Below are positions 14,607-23,231 of a DNA stretch of 38,153 nt, one piece after another. The stretch lies in NCBI GenBank assembly GCA_016208165.1, contig JACQYL010000022.1, forward strand, positions 1-38,153, written 5' to 3'. Both the position numbers and the translations under genes were made by a program. The notes under the pieces were generated by a model, which saw only the letters and a program-made list of their open reading frames with translations, was not told where the DNA came from and did not search any database. The stretch comes from Deltaproteobacteria bacterium. Lineage in GTDB: Bacteria > Desulfobacterota > Desulfarculia > JACQYL01. Within the stretch, counting starts at the first letter, position 1; each line of letters starts with the position of its first letter.

Positions 14607-15887
14607 CTACTTTCCATTATCCGACTCAGACGAAAACGCCCACGCGGGCTTGGAATTCTTAGCTCCGCAGAGTCCACTGTACAGGTTTTCCAGGAGAAAC
14701 ACTTCCTCCTCGATGCGTGGAGGCGGTTTTATGTTTCGCCGCCATCGCTCGACGATTTCCGGCTCGTCGGCCAGGGAACGAAGGATCTGGGTCAAGGTCT
14801 CGGGTTCGTTCAAATTGAAGATGAAACCGTTCTCCTGGTGATCGATGTATTCGTAAGCGGCGCCCACCACGTCCGAGGCAATCACCGGGGTGTGGTGCGC
14901 CATGCTTTCGATGACCACGAGGCCGTAGCTTTCCAACGTGTTCGAGGGCACGACCACCACGTCCAGGTTGCCCAGGATCTCCGGCAGGTCCTCGATGGCG
15001 TAGCGGCCTTTGAACCGAATCCTCGGATCGTTGCCCGCCCGCTTGACAAGCAAATCATACCATTCTTTCTCGTCGATTTGACCCCCGTATATGTCCAGTT
15101 CGATGCGGTCTCCGGACACCTGCTTGAAACAGTCGATGAGGTAGTCCACTCCTTTGACGTGCGATACGGCACCGAGATACCCCACTCGCACGGGACCTGT
15201 TCGGCCGGTCGAGCGGCGCGACGGCGGGACTTCGCCGTAGAGGTATCCATGCTTGACCAGATGGATCTCCCTGCCCCATTCCAGGCGATGAAAGATCTCG
15301 ATCAACAGGCGTGACGGCGCCAGCAATTTGTCCGCCAGATTGAAGAAGACGTGCTTCGCCTCAAGGTAGCGCTTGACCACACTCAGCGGGGTGCCGCACG
15401 TGGAGATGCACCGGTTGCCTTCTTCCGGATTGTGGCAGATGGTGAAGTCCGGCTGATACATGCGCCCCCTCGGGCACAGGAACCAGAAGTCCGTCAGGGT
15501 GAGCACCGTGGGAATGCCGAGGGACTTGGCCACCTTGAGCGCGGAGCTTCCCACTCGCATGGGATGAGCCACTTGAACCAGATCGAAGGTGGATTGGGAA
15601 AAATAGTCCTGAAAACAGAGCTCGAGGTCCGGATAGAAGATACGGTAATGGATCTCGGACGGAAGCACCGCATGGCGGTAAGATACCACGGGCACCCCTT
15701 CATATTCATAGTCGTAGCGGATGATGGACGGGTTGCAGCCCGAGCCTTCCGTATCCTTCAGCCCGTAGGTGAGCACCTCCACCCGGTGGCCCATCTTCTG
15801 TAGCTGTTTGGCGACATTGAGTATATACCGTTCGGTGCCGGTATAAAAGTGAGGAAAGAAGTTATGCACCACGCAACAGATATTCAT
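14607..15887 (-). CDS. Glycosyltransferase family 4 (GT-B fold)
   Basis: It transfers a sugar from a nucleotide donor to a glycan acceptor on the cytoplasmic side during surface polysaccharide synthesis. The 426-aa protein opens with the GT4 N-terminal domain (NICCVVHNFFPHFYTGTERYILNVAKQL, with the acceptor-side Gly-rich turn). The donor domain starts near VRVGYLGAVSHVKGVDYLI. The EX7E-type donor motif is clear in LESYGLVVIES, followed by PVIASDVVGAAYEYI and NGFIF. The central region has a four-Cys stretch (LCPRG, TICHNPEEGNRCISTCG) often seen in GT4 enzymes of this type. The ATG overlaps the upstream stop by 4 bp (ATGA). The sugar and linkage are unknown. Confidence 0.9.
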   Translation of the reverse strand: MNICCVVHNFFPHFYTGTERYILNVAKQLQKMGHRVEVLTYGLKDTEGSGCNPSIIRYDYEYEGVPVVSYRHAVLPSEIHYRIFYPDLELCFQDYFSQSTFDLVQVAHPMRVGSSALKVAKSLGIPTVLTLTDFWFLCPRGRMYQPDFTICHNPEEGNRCISTCGTPLSVVKRYLEAKHVFFNLADKLLAPSRLLIEIFHRLEWGREIHLVKHGYLYGEVPPSRRSTGRTGPVRVGYLGAVSHVKGVDYLIDCFKQVSGDRIELDIYGGQIDEKEWYDLLVKRAGNDPRIRFKGRYAIEDLPEILGNLDVVVVPSNTLESYGLVVIESMAHHTPVIASDVVGAAYEYIDHQENGFIFNLNEPETLTQILRSLADEPEIVERWRRNIKPPPRIEEEVFLLENLYSGLCGAKNSKPAWAFSSESDNGK

Positions 15888-18535
15888 ATGCCGGCCTTCA
15901 ACACCTCCCCGACGGCCTGGATGTCCTTGTCCTGGGCCGTTCCGGGAGTTCTCGTCATGTTCTTGAAATAGAAGGCCGCCGCCCCCAACTGGGCTCCCAG
16001 ATATACGGCGGCCAGTTTCACGATGCCGGTTTGAACGCTTTCCAGATTGCCGTCGAGGGACGAATAGTGCAACATAAATGCGTAAAACCGCTCGAGGGAT
16101 TCTTCAAAAGGACCCAGCAGATACGGCGGCCGGTTCGAAGGTGAATCCTCGCGGCCGTCCCGAGATACCGTGTCCTCGAGCGAACGGACCATGTCGTGCA
16201 GGACCGGATCCCACGCGTTCAGGCCGGTTTCGTCTGCCTGTTCCCCATGACGATAGATCTCCCGCAGCCTGCGCACCACGGACTGCATGGAATCGTTCCG
16301 GTCGCTGCCAACGGCGTCGGCCAAGGCGCAGGCCGCGCCCAACAGGGGGATGTTGTTTCTGAAGAACTGACCGAACGAATTGAATCCCTGCTGTTTCCAG
16401 TCCGGCGCGTCGTAGCCCAACAGGTCGCTCAGCCAGTACGAGTCCACGAAACCTCTTTTGAAAAAATACGCAGGCGGCCGATTGTGAGAATGGATCACTC
16501 CCACGGAATGAAGGTAAGCCAGTTTGCGACCCCCTTCGAGCAACCGCAGCCCCAGATCCAGATCTTCGGCGTATTCCACCGCACGGAACTTGAACCGGTC
16601 GAAATCGCTTTTGCGCAGGCAGCAGAAGATGTTGTTGAGCTGGGCGATCTTTCGCTTTTCGAAAGGAGCAAGTTTGGGCAGCCTGGCCGCTTCGGCCGTC
16701 AGGATGGAGTCCGCGTTGAGGTCCAGCGACTTCCGATGATTGGCGATTTGCCAGCAGGCGAACATGTCGGCGTCCACACGCGGAATTTCCCTTCCGGCAG
16801 CAGCCGCCAGCTCGGGATTGTCCATGAGGGTCTTGACCATCTGATAAGCCGCGTACTCTCCGGCCGGTATGGCGTCCTGGGTCATGAACAGGAGAAACTC
16901 GCCCGTGGCGTTTTCCGCGCCCAGGTTCCGCGTGCGACCGTGGCCGAACTCTTCCGGCTTTGTCTGTATCACCTTTGCTCCGGCGTCGGAGGCGAATCGC
17001 ACGGTCTCGTCCGTGGATCCGGAATCCACCACGACGAGTTCCACTCCGCGAAGGCCTTTCTGAGCCAGGGTCTTCTGCAGGACATGTTCGAACTCGGGCC
17101 CCGCGTTCAGAGTAGGTATGACGATAGACAGTTTCACATCGAGAGGCTCATGAAACGCGTCAAATAGCTTGGGTACGGAAAACACGTACCTCTGGGCCGC
17201 CTTCGACCGTCCCGATGCCCGCCGAAACTTGATCCGCACGCGCTGAATCAGCAGCCGCACTCCCCCGGACATGAGGGTACTCAACACCTTCTTGGCGGTC
17301 TGATACGGCCATCCACGGATGGTGCCGGGTGGAAACAACAGGTTCTGGACACGCTGGAATTTCTGGAGCACCTTCCATCCCAACGTGTTGTATACGGCTT
17401 CCAATCCCGCCTGGAGTTCGCCACGTTCCGCCTGCAGGCGGAGCATCTGGTTTCGGTTGTGATCGAGGGTTCTGAGCAATCCGTCGATCTCCGCCTTGAG
17501 ACCTTCAATCTTGCCGTTCAGCTGTCCGATGTGGTGGTCCGGCTGTTCGATCGTGCGTCGATGCTCCCCAACGATCTCCCGCTCGAGGGCGATTTTTCGT
17601 TTCAGGATGCCGGATAATTGGAGGATGGCCCGCCGGCCTGCGCTCACTTTGTGCTCCCGATTCGCAAGCAGGTTGTCCACATGTTTTTTCTCGTGATACA
17701 GGCGGAGGAGCACGGCAGGCGAGTACTCTTCATGGTGTTTGCGGACCACTTTCAGGTAGGCGTCTTCAGCGACCCTCCCCCCGATGAATGCCATCTGCCC
17801 GCGACGGTTCCATTGTCTATAGAGGGCCGTTATCCGAGGTACGTGGTAAAACGAAAACAGTTTGGACAGCCGTAAAACGAAATCCCAATCTTCATACAGC
17901 TCGAAGTTCGTGTCCAAAGAACCTGCTTTGTCCAGAGCCTCTCTGGTCACCATCAGGCAGATGAAGGGAATATAGTTTTCATGGTAGAGCAACTCGGGGT
18001 CGGGATCGACGGAAATCATCGGTTTTAAGCGGTGGTCGCTGAAAGAGCGTCGGTCCGCATCGTAGGAGGTATACACAGGCTGGCAGTCCGAATACGCGAC
18101 TTTGAAATCCAGATCCTTGAGCACTCCGGCCAACGTGGAAACGTGGTCCGGCAGAAATTCATCGTCGTCGTCCAAGAAACAGATGAACTCCCCCCGAGCT
18201 TTGGCCAGGCCTGCGTTCGCCGCCTGGGCACGTCCTTTCGAGCGCTCGTGGGATACGACCTCGATCGTTGCGCCGCTCGCTGCTTGACGGACGGCTTCCG
18301 GATCGGGTTGTGCACCCCCGTCATTGACCAGCACCACCTCGATGGGCCGATAGTCTTGGCTTGCTATACTGGATATGGCTCGAAGCAACAACTTAGGTCT
18401 GTTCTTGGTCCGCACGATGATAGAGACTAACGGGTTGTCGGAATTCACTTTTCTGCTTCTCGCTTTTGCGTCGTTTAATTTATGCGCGTTGAGAGCGCGC
18501 CGACGGCCCCGGGCTTCATGCTCCCGGCTTCTCAA
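15884..18535 (-). CDS. Double-domain glycosyltransferase: GT2 - coiled coil - GT2
   Basis: The 883-aa protein has two GT-A family 2 domains. Domain 1 (about 35-280) begins PLVSIIVRTKNRPKLL and carries the D-D-D-D metal motif in FICFLDDDDEFLPDH (about 122-125). A coiled coil of about 90 residues follows (REIVGEHRRTIEQ onward, ending GWKVLQKFQRV). Domain 2 (about 462-720) begins VKLSIVIPTLNAG with VVVDSGSTDET and a rhamnosyltransferase-like LLFMTQDAIP. Such chains extend repeating units of O-antigen-like glycans. The longest frame starts with TTG (18535). An alternative GTG at 18448 gives a start just before the first domain, so the true start is uncertain. It is first in its operon and overlaps the GT4 gene by 4 bp. 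Confidence 0.88.
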   Translation of the reverse strand: MRSREHEARGRRRALNAHKLNDAKARSRKVNSDNPLVSIIVRTKNRPKLLLRAISSIASQDYRPIEVVLVNDGGAQPDPEAVRQAASGATIEVVSHERSKGRAQAANAGLAKARGEFICFLDDDDEFLPDHVSTLAGVLKDLDFKVAYSDCQPVYTSYDADRRSFSDHRLKPMISVDPDPELLYHENYIPFICLMVTREALDKAGSLDTNFELYEDWDFVLRLSKLFSFYHVPRITALYRQWNRRGQMAFIGGRVAEDAYLKVVRKHHEEYSPAVLLRLYHEKKHVDNLLANREHKVSAGRRAILQLSGILKRKIALEREIVGEHRRTIEQPDHHIGQLNGKIEGLKAEIDGLLRTLDHNRNQMLRLQAERGELQAGLEAVYNTLGWKVLQKFQRVQNLLFPPGTIRGWPYQTAKKVLSTLMSGGVRLLIQRVRIKFRRASGRSKAAQRYVFSVPKLFDAFHEPLDVKLSIVIPTLNAGPEFEHVLQKTLAQKGLRGVELVVVDSGSTDETVRFASDAGAKVIQTKPEEFGHGRTRNLGAENATGEFLLFMTQDAIPAGEYAAYQMVKTLMDNPELAAAAGREIPRVDADMFACWQIANHRKSLDLNADSILTAEAARLPKLAPFEKRKIAQLNNIFCCLRKSDFDRFKFRAVEYAEDLDLGLRLLEGGRKLAYLHSVGVIHSHNRPPAYFFKRGFVDSYWLSDLLGYDAPDWKQQGFNSFGQFFRNNIPLLGAACALADAVGSDRNDSMQSVVRRLREIYRHGEQADETGLNAWDPVLHDMVRSLEDTVSRDGREDSPSNRPPYLLGPFEESLERFYAFMLHYSSLDGNLESVQTGIVKLAAVYLGAQLGAAAFYFKNMTRTPGTAQDKDIQAVGEVLKAGI

Positions 18536-18898
18536 AAGCCGAGATAGACAGAAGGGTCAAACCGGACCGTTATTGCTCTCGGAAAAATTCACGTTTAGGA
18601 GTCCGGCGCCGGTTTTGTCAACACCCTTGTCCGAGGACCGTCCAGCGGATCGGGGCCTGAAAACGAACCTTACTCCCGAGTTCGGGATCATATCAATAAC
18701 TCCCTGATTTCACAAGTATTGGGGAACCACCGCCGGGGAAAAAGCATCGAAGCCTTTTATGGCTGAATCCCCGCTGCAATGGACTATGCCCTCATCCCGG
18801 CCTTCTCCGGACGATTACGCGTCTTTTTGCTTGTTTTTCTGATACAGCATGGTAGAAGGTAACCGCGTCGGCACAGAGCGTTCCCCGTATCCGGCGCC
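18536..18898. other. Divergent intergenic region of the glycosyltransferase locus
   Basis: About 360 bp lie between the two divergent glycosyltransferase sets, so promoters for both directions must be here. I see no strong -35/-10 pair. CGGCTT/AAGCCG near 18525-18541 is a small inverted repeat. No gene is recognised. Confidence 0.4.
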
Positions 18899-20992
18899 AT
18901 GGTCCATAACGGTTTCACGCAGGTTCTGAAAAACTACATGGCTCGACTGCTCGTTATCAGTACGTTCGAAGTTTACCCCAGAGGAGGCCTTCTATCGGGA
19001 CCGGCTATCCGCACCTTGGAAATAGCCCGCGCCCTTTCGCGCCTGGGCCACGAGATCGTCCTGGCTCAGGCCCATCGTTTGCCCGACGCCGAAGACGTCA
19101 AGGACCATTTTCGAGTGGTCCGGTGGGATGAACACAATTTCGAGTCGTTGTGCAAAGATGCCGACGCCGTTTTCGCGGCTCACTATTTAGGAGAATTCTT
19201 ATACGAAAAGGCCAAGGGCGTTCCCATTGTCATCGATCTGTTTGATCCCGAGTTCATGGCGTTACTCGAGTCCGGGGTCCTGTTCCGGGACCGGGACGAA
19301 CATTTCGATCGGCTGAGCAATGTACGAGCCAATCTGGATGCAGCCCTTACGGCGGGCGACCTGTTTGTATGCGCCAACGATCGCCAGAAAGACTTTTACC
19401 TGGGCATGCTCTCTCTGGCGGGCCGAATCACTCCCGAGACGCTGCCCGAGCAAGTTCTGGCCGTAGTGCCCACCGGCGCCCCTTCCGATCCTCCGAAAAG
19501 GAAAGGAGATCTGGTTCTCTTTCGCGGTGGCGGACTCCCCGGCAACTGGAACATCATTATCTGTCCGGGAGGTCTGTATCCGTGGTTTGATTCCGAAACG
19601 CCCATCCTGGCCCTGCGTAAACTGATCAATCAGTATCCCGACACCGCCCTTATATTCGTGGGCGCCAAGAATCCCATCTCGCCGAAATTTTCCGAAGCCG
19701 GGGTGGAAACGGCTGAAAAACTTGCGTCGGAATTGGATCTGCTGCACAAACACGTCTTTTTTCACCCCTGGGTGGCCTACGAGGACCGGGGGATCTTGTA
19801 TCTCGAATCCGATCTTGCCGTCATCAGCTCGAAAGCCTCGCATGAAACCACCTATTCCTTCCGAACGCGTATCATCGATTGCTTGTGGGGCGGTTTACCC
19901 ATTGTCTGCACTTCCGGGGACAGTCTGTGCAGTACCATCGAAGAAGCGGGAGCGGGGCGCACGGTGCCTCCCCTGGATCCCGACGCCCTCGCTTTGGCCA
20001 TGGCCGAGTACATCGGAAACGAATCGGCTCGTACAGAGGCTTCAAAATCCTCCCTTCATCTGGCGCGCAATACCTATTCCTGGGATAAGAGCGTGGAGCC
20101 CATCCACGAATTCCTGCTACGCGTTAAGGGCCCGAAGCATCCGACGCATCATGAAACGCGATCGACGGATCGAGTCACCGTCGGACTCGATCTCAAGCGC
20201 CAGCAACGGTTACTCGAGCAAAAGAGCCATTCCGAATTCAAAGTCACAGCCGCAGAGAAGAGACTCCGAAAGCTTCGAAAGAGGCTCGATCTGGCTTCCC
20301 GAACGGTGCGCAACCTCACCCTGGAAGTGGAAAGCGTTCGACAACGGGCGGAGAAGGCGGAAGCCACCATCTCATACATCCATTCCGGCAGAGGTTGGCG
20401 GCTGCTGCAAACCTACTTTCGATTCCGAGACCGTTTTTTTCCGATAGTGAACGTCCTTCGAACCCCCATCCGGTACGTCCGGACCTGGGGATTCCTGACC
20501 GCCTTTCGCCGCCTTGTGAGACGGCCCAGTGTGACCGCCGCGCCGCTGCTTCTGGAGCAGTACAAAGCGAGGATCCGAAACGGCAACGCCAACCATGTCA
20601 ACGCCGGACGGATGCGGAAAGAAGCGGACTCCTGGGCGTGGAAACCTCTGATCAGCATTGCTACTCCGACGTACAATACGGATCCGGCCTTTCTCTCCCA
20701 GGCCATCAATTCGGTGCGCGGACAATTGTATTCCAATTGGGAGCTGTGTCTGGTGGACGATGGTTCGACTCAAACGGAAGTCCGTGAGGTCATCCGATCC
20801 GCCGTCGAGTCGGACCCGAGAATCCGGTGCCGATTTCTTCCGGATAACCAGGGCATCGTGGAAGCATCCAACGCATGCCTGAGCATGTGCAAAGGGGAAT
20901 TCGTCGCATTCCTCGATCATGACGACACGCTGGAACCGCACGCGCTCTGGGACTTGAAGAGATTCACGGGTTTCGGAATGGGTTCACTATAA
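18899..20992 (+). CDS. Multidomain glycosyltransferase (GT4 - coiled coil - GT2), truncated by frameshift
   Basis: The frame encodes 697 aa. Residues about 14-410 are a GT-B domain beginning MARLLVISTFEVYPRGG, with a donor-site region ETTYSFRTRIIDCLWGGLPIV. A coiled coil (about 430-495) and a short GRGWRLLQTYFRFRDRFFP motif follow. A GT2 domain starts at about 583 (LISIATPTYNT) with VDDGSTQTE and the metal motif FLDHDDTLEPHAL. After EPHALWDL the sequence leaves the family pattern and stops at 20990. The missing second half of the GT2 domain is picked up in another frame at 20947. ATG at 18938 (MARLLVIS) is an equally good start; neither has a clear Shine-Dalgarno sequence. The first GT4 domain could still be made. 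Confidence 0.8.
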   Translation: MVHNGFTQVLKNYMARLLVISTFEVYPRGGLLSGPAIRTLEIARALSRLGHEIVLAQAHRLPDAEDVKDHFRVVRWDEHNFESLCKDADAVFAAHYLGEFLYEKAKGVPIVIDLFDPEFMALLESGVLFRDRDEHFDRLSNVRANLDAALTAGDLFVCANDRQKDFYLGMLSLAGRITPETLPEQVLAVVPTGAPSDPPKRKGDLVLFRGGGLPGNWNIIICPGGLYPWFDSETPILALRKLINQYPDTALIFVGAKNPISPKFSEAGVETAEKLASELDLLHKHVFFHPWVAYEDRGILYLESDLAVISSKASHETTYSFRTRIIDCLWGGLPIVCTSGDSLCSTIEEAGAGRTVPPLDPDALALAMAEYIGNESARTEASKSSLHLARNTYSWDKSVEPIHEFLLRVKGPKHPTHHETRSTDRVTVGLDLKRQQRLLEQKSHSEFKVTAAEKRLRKLRKRLDLASRTVRNLTLEVESVRQRAEKAEATISYIHSGRGWRLLQTYFRFRDRFFPIVNVLRTPIRYVRTWGFLTAFRRLVRRPSVTAAPLLLEQYKARIRNGNANHVNAGRMRKEADSWAWKPLISIATPTYNTDPAFLSQAINSVRGQLYSNWELCLVDDGSTQTEVREVIRSAVESDPRIRCRFLPDNQGIVEASNACLSMCKGEFVAFLDHDDTLEPHALWDLKRFTGFGMGSL

Positions 20993-22035
20993 GCCAGGAT
21001 TATGATCTCCTCCTCAGAGCCTCCGAGAAAACGGATCGTATCTATCACATCCCCAAGGTGCTTTACCATTGGCGCGTTCATAACGACTCTCGTTCCAGCC
21101 GGGAACGAGCCATGGAAGACACGAACCGGTTCAGCCGGAAGGCCCTCAGCGACGCCTTGGAACGACGGAATCTGCGCGGTGATGTGGGGTTCGGAGCGTT
21201 CTTTAATTTTTTCAGAGTAAAATTTGACATCGGGGGCCGGCCCAAGGTCTCCATCATCATCCCGACTCGAGATCAACTGCCTTTGTTGGACAAACTCCTC
21301 ACGTCACTGAGGGAAAAAAGTTCCTGGCCCAATTACGAGATTATCGTAGTGGACAATCAGAGCGGCCCCAAGACACGCGCCTATCTGAAACACTCGAGCG
21401 TAAAGACCCTGAGGGCGCCCTATCCTTTCAATTTCTCGTTGATGATGAACCAGGGAGCAGAAGCAGCCGGAGGAGAATACTTGCTTTTTCTCAATAACGA
21501 CATGGAGATCATCGAATCGGAATGGCTCGAAGCTCTTCTCCAGTATGCCCAGTTGAGAGGCGTCGGAGCCGTGGGAGCAAAACTGATCTACCCTGATATC
21601 ACCATCCAACACGCCGGTGTGGTCCTCGGGCTCAGCCACAACACCGTAGCGGGTCATATATTTCAGGGGCTGCATAGCGCCAGCCCGGGATATCAGGGCT
21701 GGATCAACACCGTTCGAAATGTCAGCGCCGTAACCGCCGCCTGTATGATGACCCCCAGGGAACTATTCCGGGACATGGGCGGTTTCGAGCCCAAACTGGG
21801 CGTTGCTTTTCAGGACGTGGACTATTGCCTCCGTTTGGTGGAAAACGGTTACCGGATCGTATACACGCCTTATTCCTGTTTAATCCATTACGAATCGGTC
21901 ACCCGGGGTCGGGCGCCGGACCGGGGGGAAGAGGTCCGATACATGCACGAACGCTGGGGACGCCTTATCGCCGATGACCCCTGCTACAACCCCAACCTGA
22001 CCCTCATACGCCCGGATGCTACGCTGAGGAACTAA
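20947..22035 (+). pseudogene. Remainder of the broken glycosyltransferase: GT2 tail plus second GT2
   Basis: Reading in this frame from 20947 gives HGFRNGFTISQDYDLLLRAS and then HIPKVLYHWR, the typical C-terminal end of the GT2 domain whose start is in the other frame. A complete second GT2 domain follows: PKVSIIIPTRDQLPLLDKL, VVDNQS, the LLFLNNDMEI metal motif, and FQDVDYCLRLVENGYRI near the end. Compared with the usual spacing between EPHAL and GGFR..SQDYDL, about 60 codons are missing. A deletion whose length is not a multiple of three therefore joined the parts near 20941-20960. The first ATG is at 21058, so a separate short protein with only the second GT2 domain could be translated from there. 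A sequencing or assembly error is the other explanation. Confidence 0.75.
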
Positions 22036-22065
22036 TCGCCGCATGCCCGAAGGACGCCCGTAAAT

Positions 22066-23043
22066 ATGGTCGAGCCGCCCGAAGTCAGCATCGTCGTACC
22101 GAACTTCAACGGACGGACGGTGCTCCCGCATTGTTTGGACAGTTTGGAGAAGCAGACCTGCCGTTCCTTCGAGACCATTGTTGTGGATAACGGTTCCTGG
22201 GACGGAAGCGTTCCCTACCTGCAAAACAGACCCGGTCTCCGGCTGCTGGCCCTGCCGAGCAATCGTGGCTTCGCCGGCGGTTGTAACGCGGGTATTCGGG
22301 AATCCAGAGGCCGCTTTATCGCGCTGTTGAATAACGACGCCGAGGCTGCGCCCGACTGGCTGGAAAAGCTTCTTGACGCGGCCGGAGATCATCCCGGGGC
22401 GGACTCGTTTGCGTCCATGATTCTCCGCCGGAACGAAGGCGACACCATCGACAGCGCCGGAGACGTGTACACCATCGCGGGCTCCGCCAAGAAACGGGGG
22501 GAGCGTCAACCCCGTAGCTCGATCTTCTCCCGCCGCCGGGTCGTATTCGGCGCCAGCGCATGCGCCGGATTTTATCGCCGCCGGTACTTCGACGTTGCCG
22601 GCTGCTTCGACGAGGATTTCTTCTGCTACTTCGAGGACGTGGACCTCTGCTTCAGGGCCGTGCTGTACGGCTTGACCTGCCTCTTTGTTCCCGACGCGGT
22701 AGTGTACCACCGGGTGAGCGCCACCAAGGGCGAGAAATCACCTTTCGTCACCTACCACAACAGCCGGAACCTCGAGTGGGTGTACCTGAAAAACATGCCC
22801 GGTCGTCTGATGCTGAAATACCTGCTGCCGACCGTGACGTTGCGCTTGATGGCATGGGCGTATTGGCAGAAGCGGAGACAGGGCCGCACGTTCCTAAAAG
22901 CCAAATGGGATGCGTATCGCGCTCTCGGCTCCGTCTGGATCAAGCGAAAACAGATCCAATCCAAGCGGGTTCGAACGCCTTCCCAGGTGGACCGCCTGCT
23001 GGAAAAACACTGGATCCGGGCTCACCTTCAAGGGCGGAGATAA
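22066..23043 (+). CDS. Glycosyltransferase family 2 (rhamnosyltransferase-like)
   Basis: This is a GT-A enzyme of 325 aa. The nucleotide-binding start is EVSIVVPNFNGRTVL, followed by VVDNGSWDGS and SNRGFAGGCNAGI. The metal site is in ALLNNDAEAAPDWL, and the acceptor/base region is FDEDFFCYFEDVDLCFRA (ED motif). This pattern is common in rhamnosyl- and related transferases of O-antigen and exopolysaccharide loci. The C-terminal 60 residues are basic with an amphipathic stretch (VTLRLMAWAYW) that may touch the membrane. It starts 30 bp after the broken gene and completes the plus-strand set. The donor sugar is not readable from the sequence. Confidence 0.9.
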   Translation: MVEPPEVSIVVPNFNGRTVLPHCLDSLEKQTCRSFETIVVDNGSWDGSVPYLQNRPGLRLLALPSNRGFAGGCNAGIRESRGRFIALLNNDAEAAPDWLEKLLDAAGDHPGADSFASMILRRNEGDTIDSAGDVYTIAGSAKKRGERQPRSSIFSRRRVVFGASACAGFYRRRYFDVAGCFDEDFFCYFEDVDLCFRAVLYGLTCLFVPDAVVYHRVSATKGEKSPFVTYHNSRNLEWVYLKNMPGRLMLKYLLPTVTLRLMAWAYWQKRRQGRTFLKAKWDAYRALGSVWIKRKQIQSKRVRTPSQVDRLLEKHWIRAHLQGRR

Positions 23044-23123
23044 GCTTGCGATAGGCGGTTACGGCACCCTGAGATCTCAGTCCGATGTGGCGGATTTCAA
23101 GTACGGCGCCTCGAAAAACAACG

Positions 23124-23153
23124 AAGGGGAACCGCTAGTGCGGCTCCCCCTTT
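23124..23153. terminator. Bidirectional terminator between converging genes
   Basis: A 10-bp GC-rich stem with one mismatch (GGGGAACCGC/GCGGCTCCCC, 4-nt loop) is followed by CCTTT on the plus strand and by TTCGTTGTTTTT on the minus strand. It sits between the GT2 gene and the PEP synthase gene and can serve both. Confidence 0.7.
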
Positions 23154-23231
23154 ATGCCTTTTGTCCATCGAACAATCTCGGGGCTACGGTCGCCGGAGTT
23201 TCGTACTATTGCTCCAGCAGGCTCTCACCGC

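Noticed and set aside
16196-17167. 323-aa plus-strand open frame
   Set aside because: It is antisense to the GT2-GT2 gene, has no ribosome binding site or family signature, and its long open length follows from the GC-rich codon pattern of the real gene.
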